IMG/VR virus record: IMGVR_UViG_3300043775_001945
Span: 1 to 30,700 of that record
Reading direction: 5' to 3' (one strand)
Origin: a virus
DNA: 30,700 bases
The translations under genes and the position numbers were made by a program. The notes under the pieces are model-generated. The model did not search any database. It saw nothing but the letters and a program-made list of their open reading frames with translations, and had not been told where the DNA came from. Positions 29,964-30,700 of this stretch are shown piece after piece; position 1 is the first letter of the stretch; every line of letters begins with the position of its first letter.

Positions 29964-30700
29964 ATTATCACCAATACTTGTTTATCTTTATTTTCTGATT
30001 TTTTAGTATGTATAGTTAAAGTATATCGTATATTAAAAGTTCGACTGTTTGATTTTAAGACTGGTGAAAAGATAATATGAGTTAATAATCGTTCACTTTC
30101 TTTTGCTGGATCTAATGGATGGTTTCTCATCCCCGCCGATTTACCATTTATTGGTTTATTTAATTCGGAATAATGTTTTAATGAGCCAAATAACCAATTA
30201 TTAACCGGATGTATTTTTTTAATATTTACTTTTGAATATTTACTAACATTATTACTCTGAATTTTAATATAACTGTTTATAATACTACCATCGTTATAGC
30301 AGATTATCGAGGCAGTTGCATTATATTTAGCTAAATCAATATTCAGCAAATCAATTAATTCTAAATAAGTTATTGATTTTAAAATATTTAATGATATTAA
30401 CCGCGGTTCTCCATCATCTATTACGATAATATATTCATAATTACCGGCATCAATACATATATTATCTAAACTATCAGTCGATAATCGAACGGTCTGATAT
30501 CCATGAGTAGGTTTTAATGGTAAACCCCCACTAAATAAACCAATTTCATTAAAAACAAAAGGTTCATTTAATTTTAATGGAATATAATCATTAATATTTC
30601 TAATCAATTGAGTCGGTAAATTAAAGTTATCTAATTTAAATTCAATTATAACTTGAGATAATCTATCATTATCCACACTATACATATTAAAATTAGTAAT
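29960..30700 (-). CDS. Tail/baseplate-type structural protein, 5' end outside the window
   Basis: The frame is open to the window edge. An ATG at 30685 exists, but the codons before it (ITNFN) are also open, and the paralogous gene downstream has over 100 residues before the matching region, so the true start is probably beyond the window. Shared elements with the neighbour at 28689-29963 are PFVFNEIGLFSG against VYVFDELALYSG, TYLELIDLL against TYLDLIESL, NWLFGSL against NWLFNIS, and ERLLTHIIFSPVLK against PRLLTHMTFNPVRK. It lacks the C-terminal HNL-type module of that neighbour and ends in a lysine-rich stretch. It is likely a duplicated virion component of tail, fibre or wedge. Confidence 0.72.
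   Translation of the reverse strand: MTNFNMYSVDNDRLSQVIIEFKLDNFNLPTQLIRNINDYIPLKLNEPFVFNEIGLFSGGLPLKPTHGYQTVRLSTDSLDNICIDAGNYEYIIVIDDGEPRLISLNILKSITYLELIDLLNIDLAKYNATASIICYNDGSIINSYIKIQSNNVSKYSKVNIKKIHPVNNWLFGSLKHYSELNKPINGKSAGMRNHPLDPAKESERLLTHIIFSPVLKSNSRTFNIRYTLTIHTKKSENKDKQVLVII

Noticed and set aside
1-30700. tRNA genes, CRISPR arrays, insertion sequences
   Set aside because: No cloverleaf with T-loop consensus, no regularly spaced direct repeats and no transposase-like gene were seen.

Overview
The window is a piece of a large, strongly AT-rich tailed-phage genome of the T4 superfamily (contractile-tailed myovirus type). The core T4 replication, recombination and late-transcription set is present: a family B DNA polymerase (gp43), sliding clamp (gp45), RNase H/5' exonuclease, DnaB-type helicase (gp41), SbcCD-like gp46/gp47, late sigma factor gp55, DsbA, class I ribonucleotide reductase, a gp23/gp24-fold capsid protein and baseplate genes. 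Sequence similarity is distant, so this is not a close T4 relative. The host cannot be read from the window; the peptidoglycan-degrading baseplate hub and the sigma70-type promoters imply a bacterium, probably Gram-negative.

Layout. 1-217: leftward promoter with a hairpin-rich leader for a gene beyond the left edge. 218-3438 (minus): nrdA, nrdB and a small unknown gene. 3708-6244 (plus): a very unusual polymerase-like protein with motifs A, B and C of the T7 RNA polymerase/Pol I superfamily, then an unknown gene. 6241-6963 (minus): nucleotidyltransferase. 7097-10186 (plus): DinG/XPD-type iron-sulfur helicase, a small acidic protein in its own promoter-terminator cassette, and a capsid protein. 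10216-16907 (minus): two early operons, one for gp41 with a 46-residue coiled-coil gene missed by size cut-offs, the other for gp55-gp47-gp46-RuvC-like resolvase and two more genes. 17000-21284 (plus): baseplate genes ending in a 1128-residue hub with three apparent cell-wall-lytic domains. 21363-27844 (plus): replication operon. 27846-30700: divergent holin-like and virion-type genes, then two related tail/baseplate-type genes on the minus strand, the second running off the window.

The most interesting points are these. (1) The single-subunit polymerase-like protein at 3708-5666, which is unexpected next to a T4 transcription system. (2) A DNA polymerase broken between exonuclease motifs I and II, with two unrelated genes and a new promoter between the halves. 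(3) A 21-22 bp imperfect hairpin that buries the ribosome site and AUG of the RuvC-like resolvase, with a late-promoter-like octamer inside it. This matches the logic known for T4 gene 49, but in a non-homologous resolvase. (4) Eight nearly identical promoters (TTGANN, 17-18 bp, TATAAT), one followed by a perfect 14-bp palindrome placed like an operator. (5) NATAAATA elements in front of candidate late genes.

How it fits together: early genes are probably read by host RNA polymerase from the sigma70-type promoters. gp55, the clamp and DsbA would then switch transcription to the late elements in front of the baseplate, holin-like and virion genes. All functions are inferred from motifs read by eye; no database search was run.
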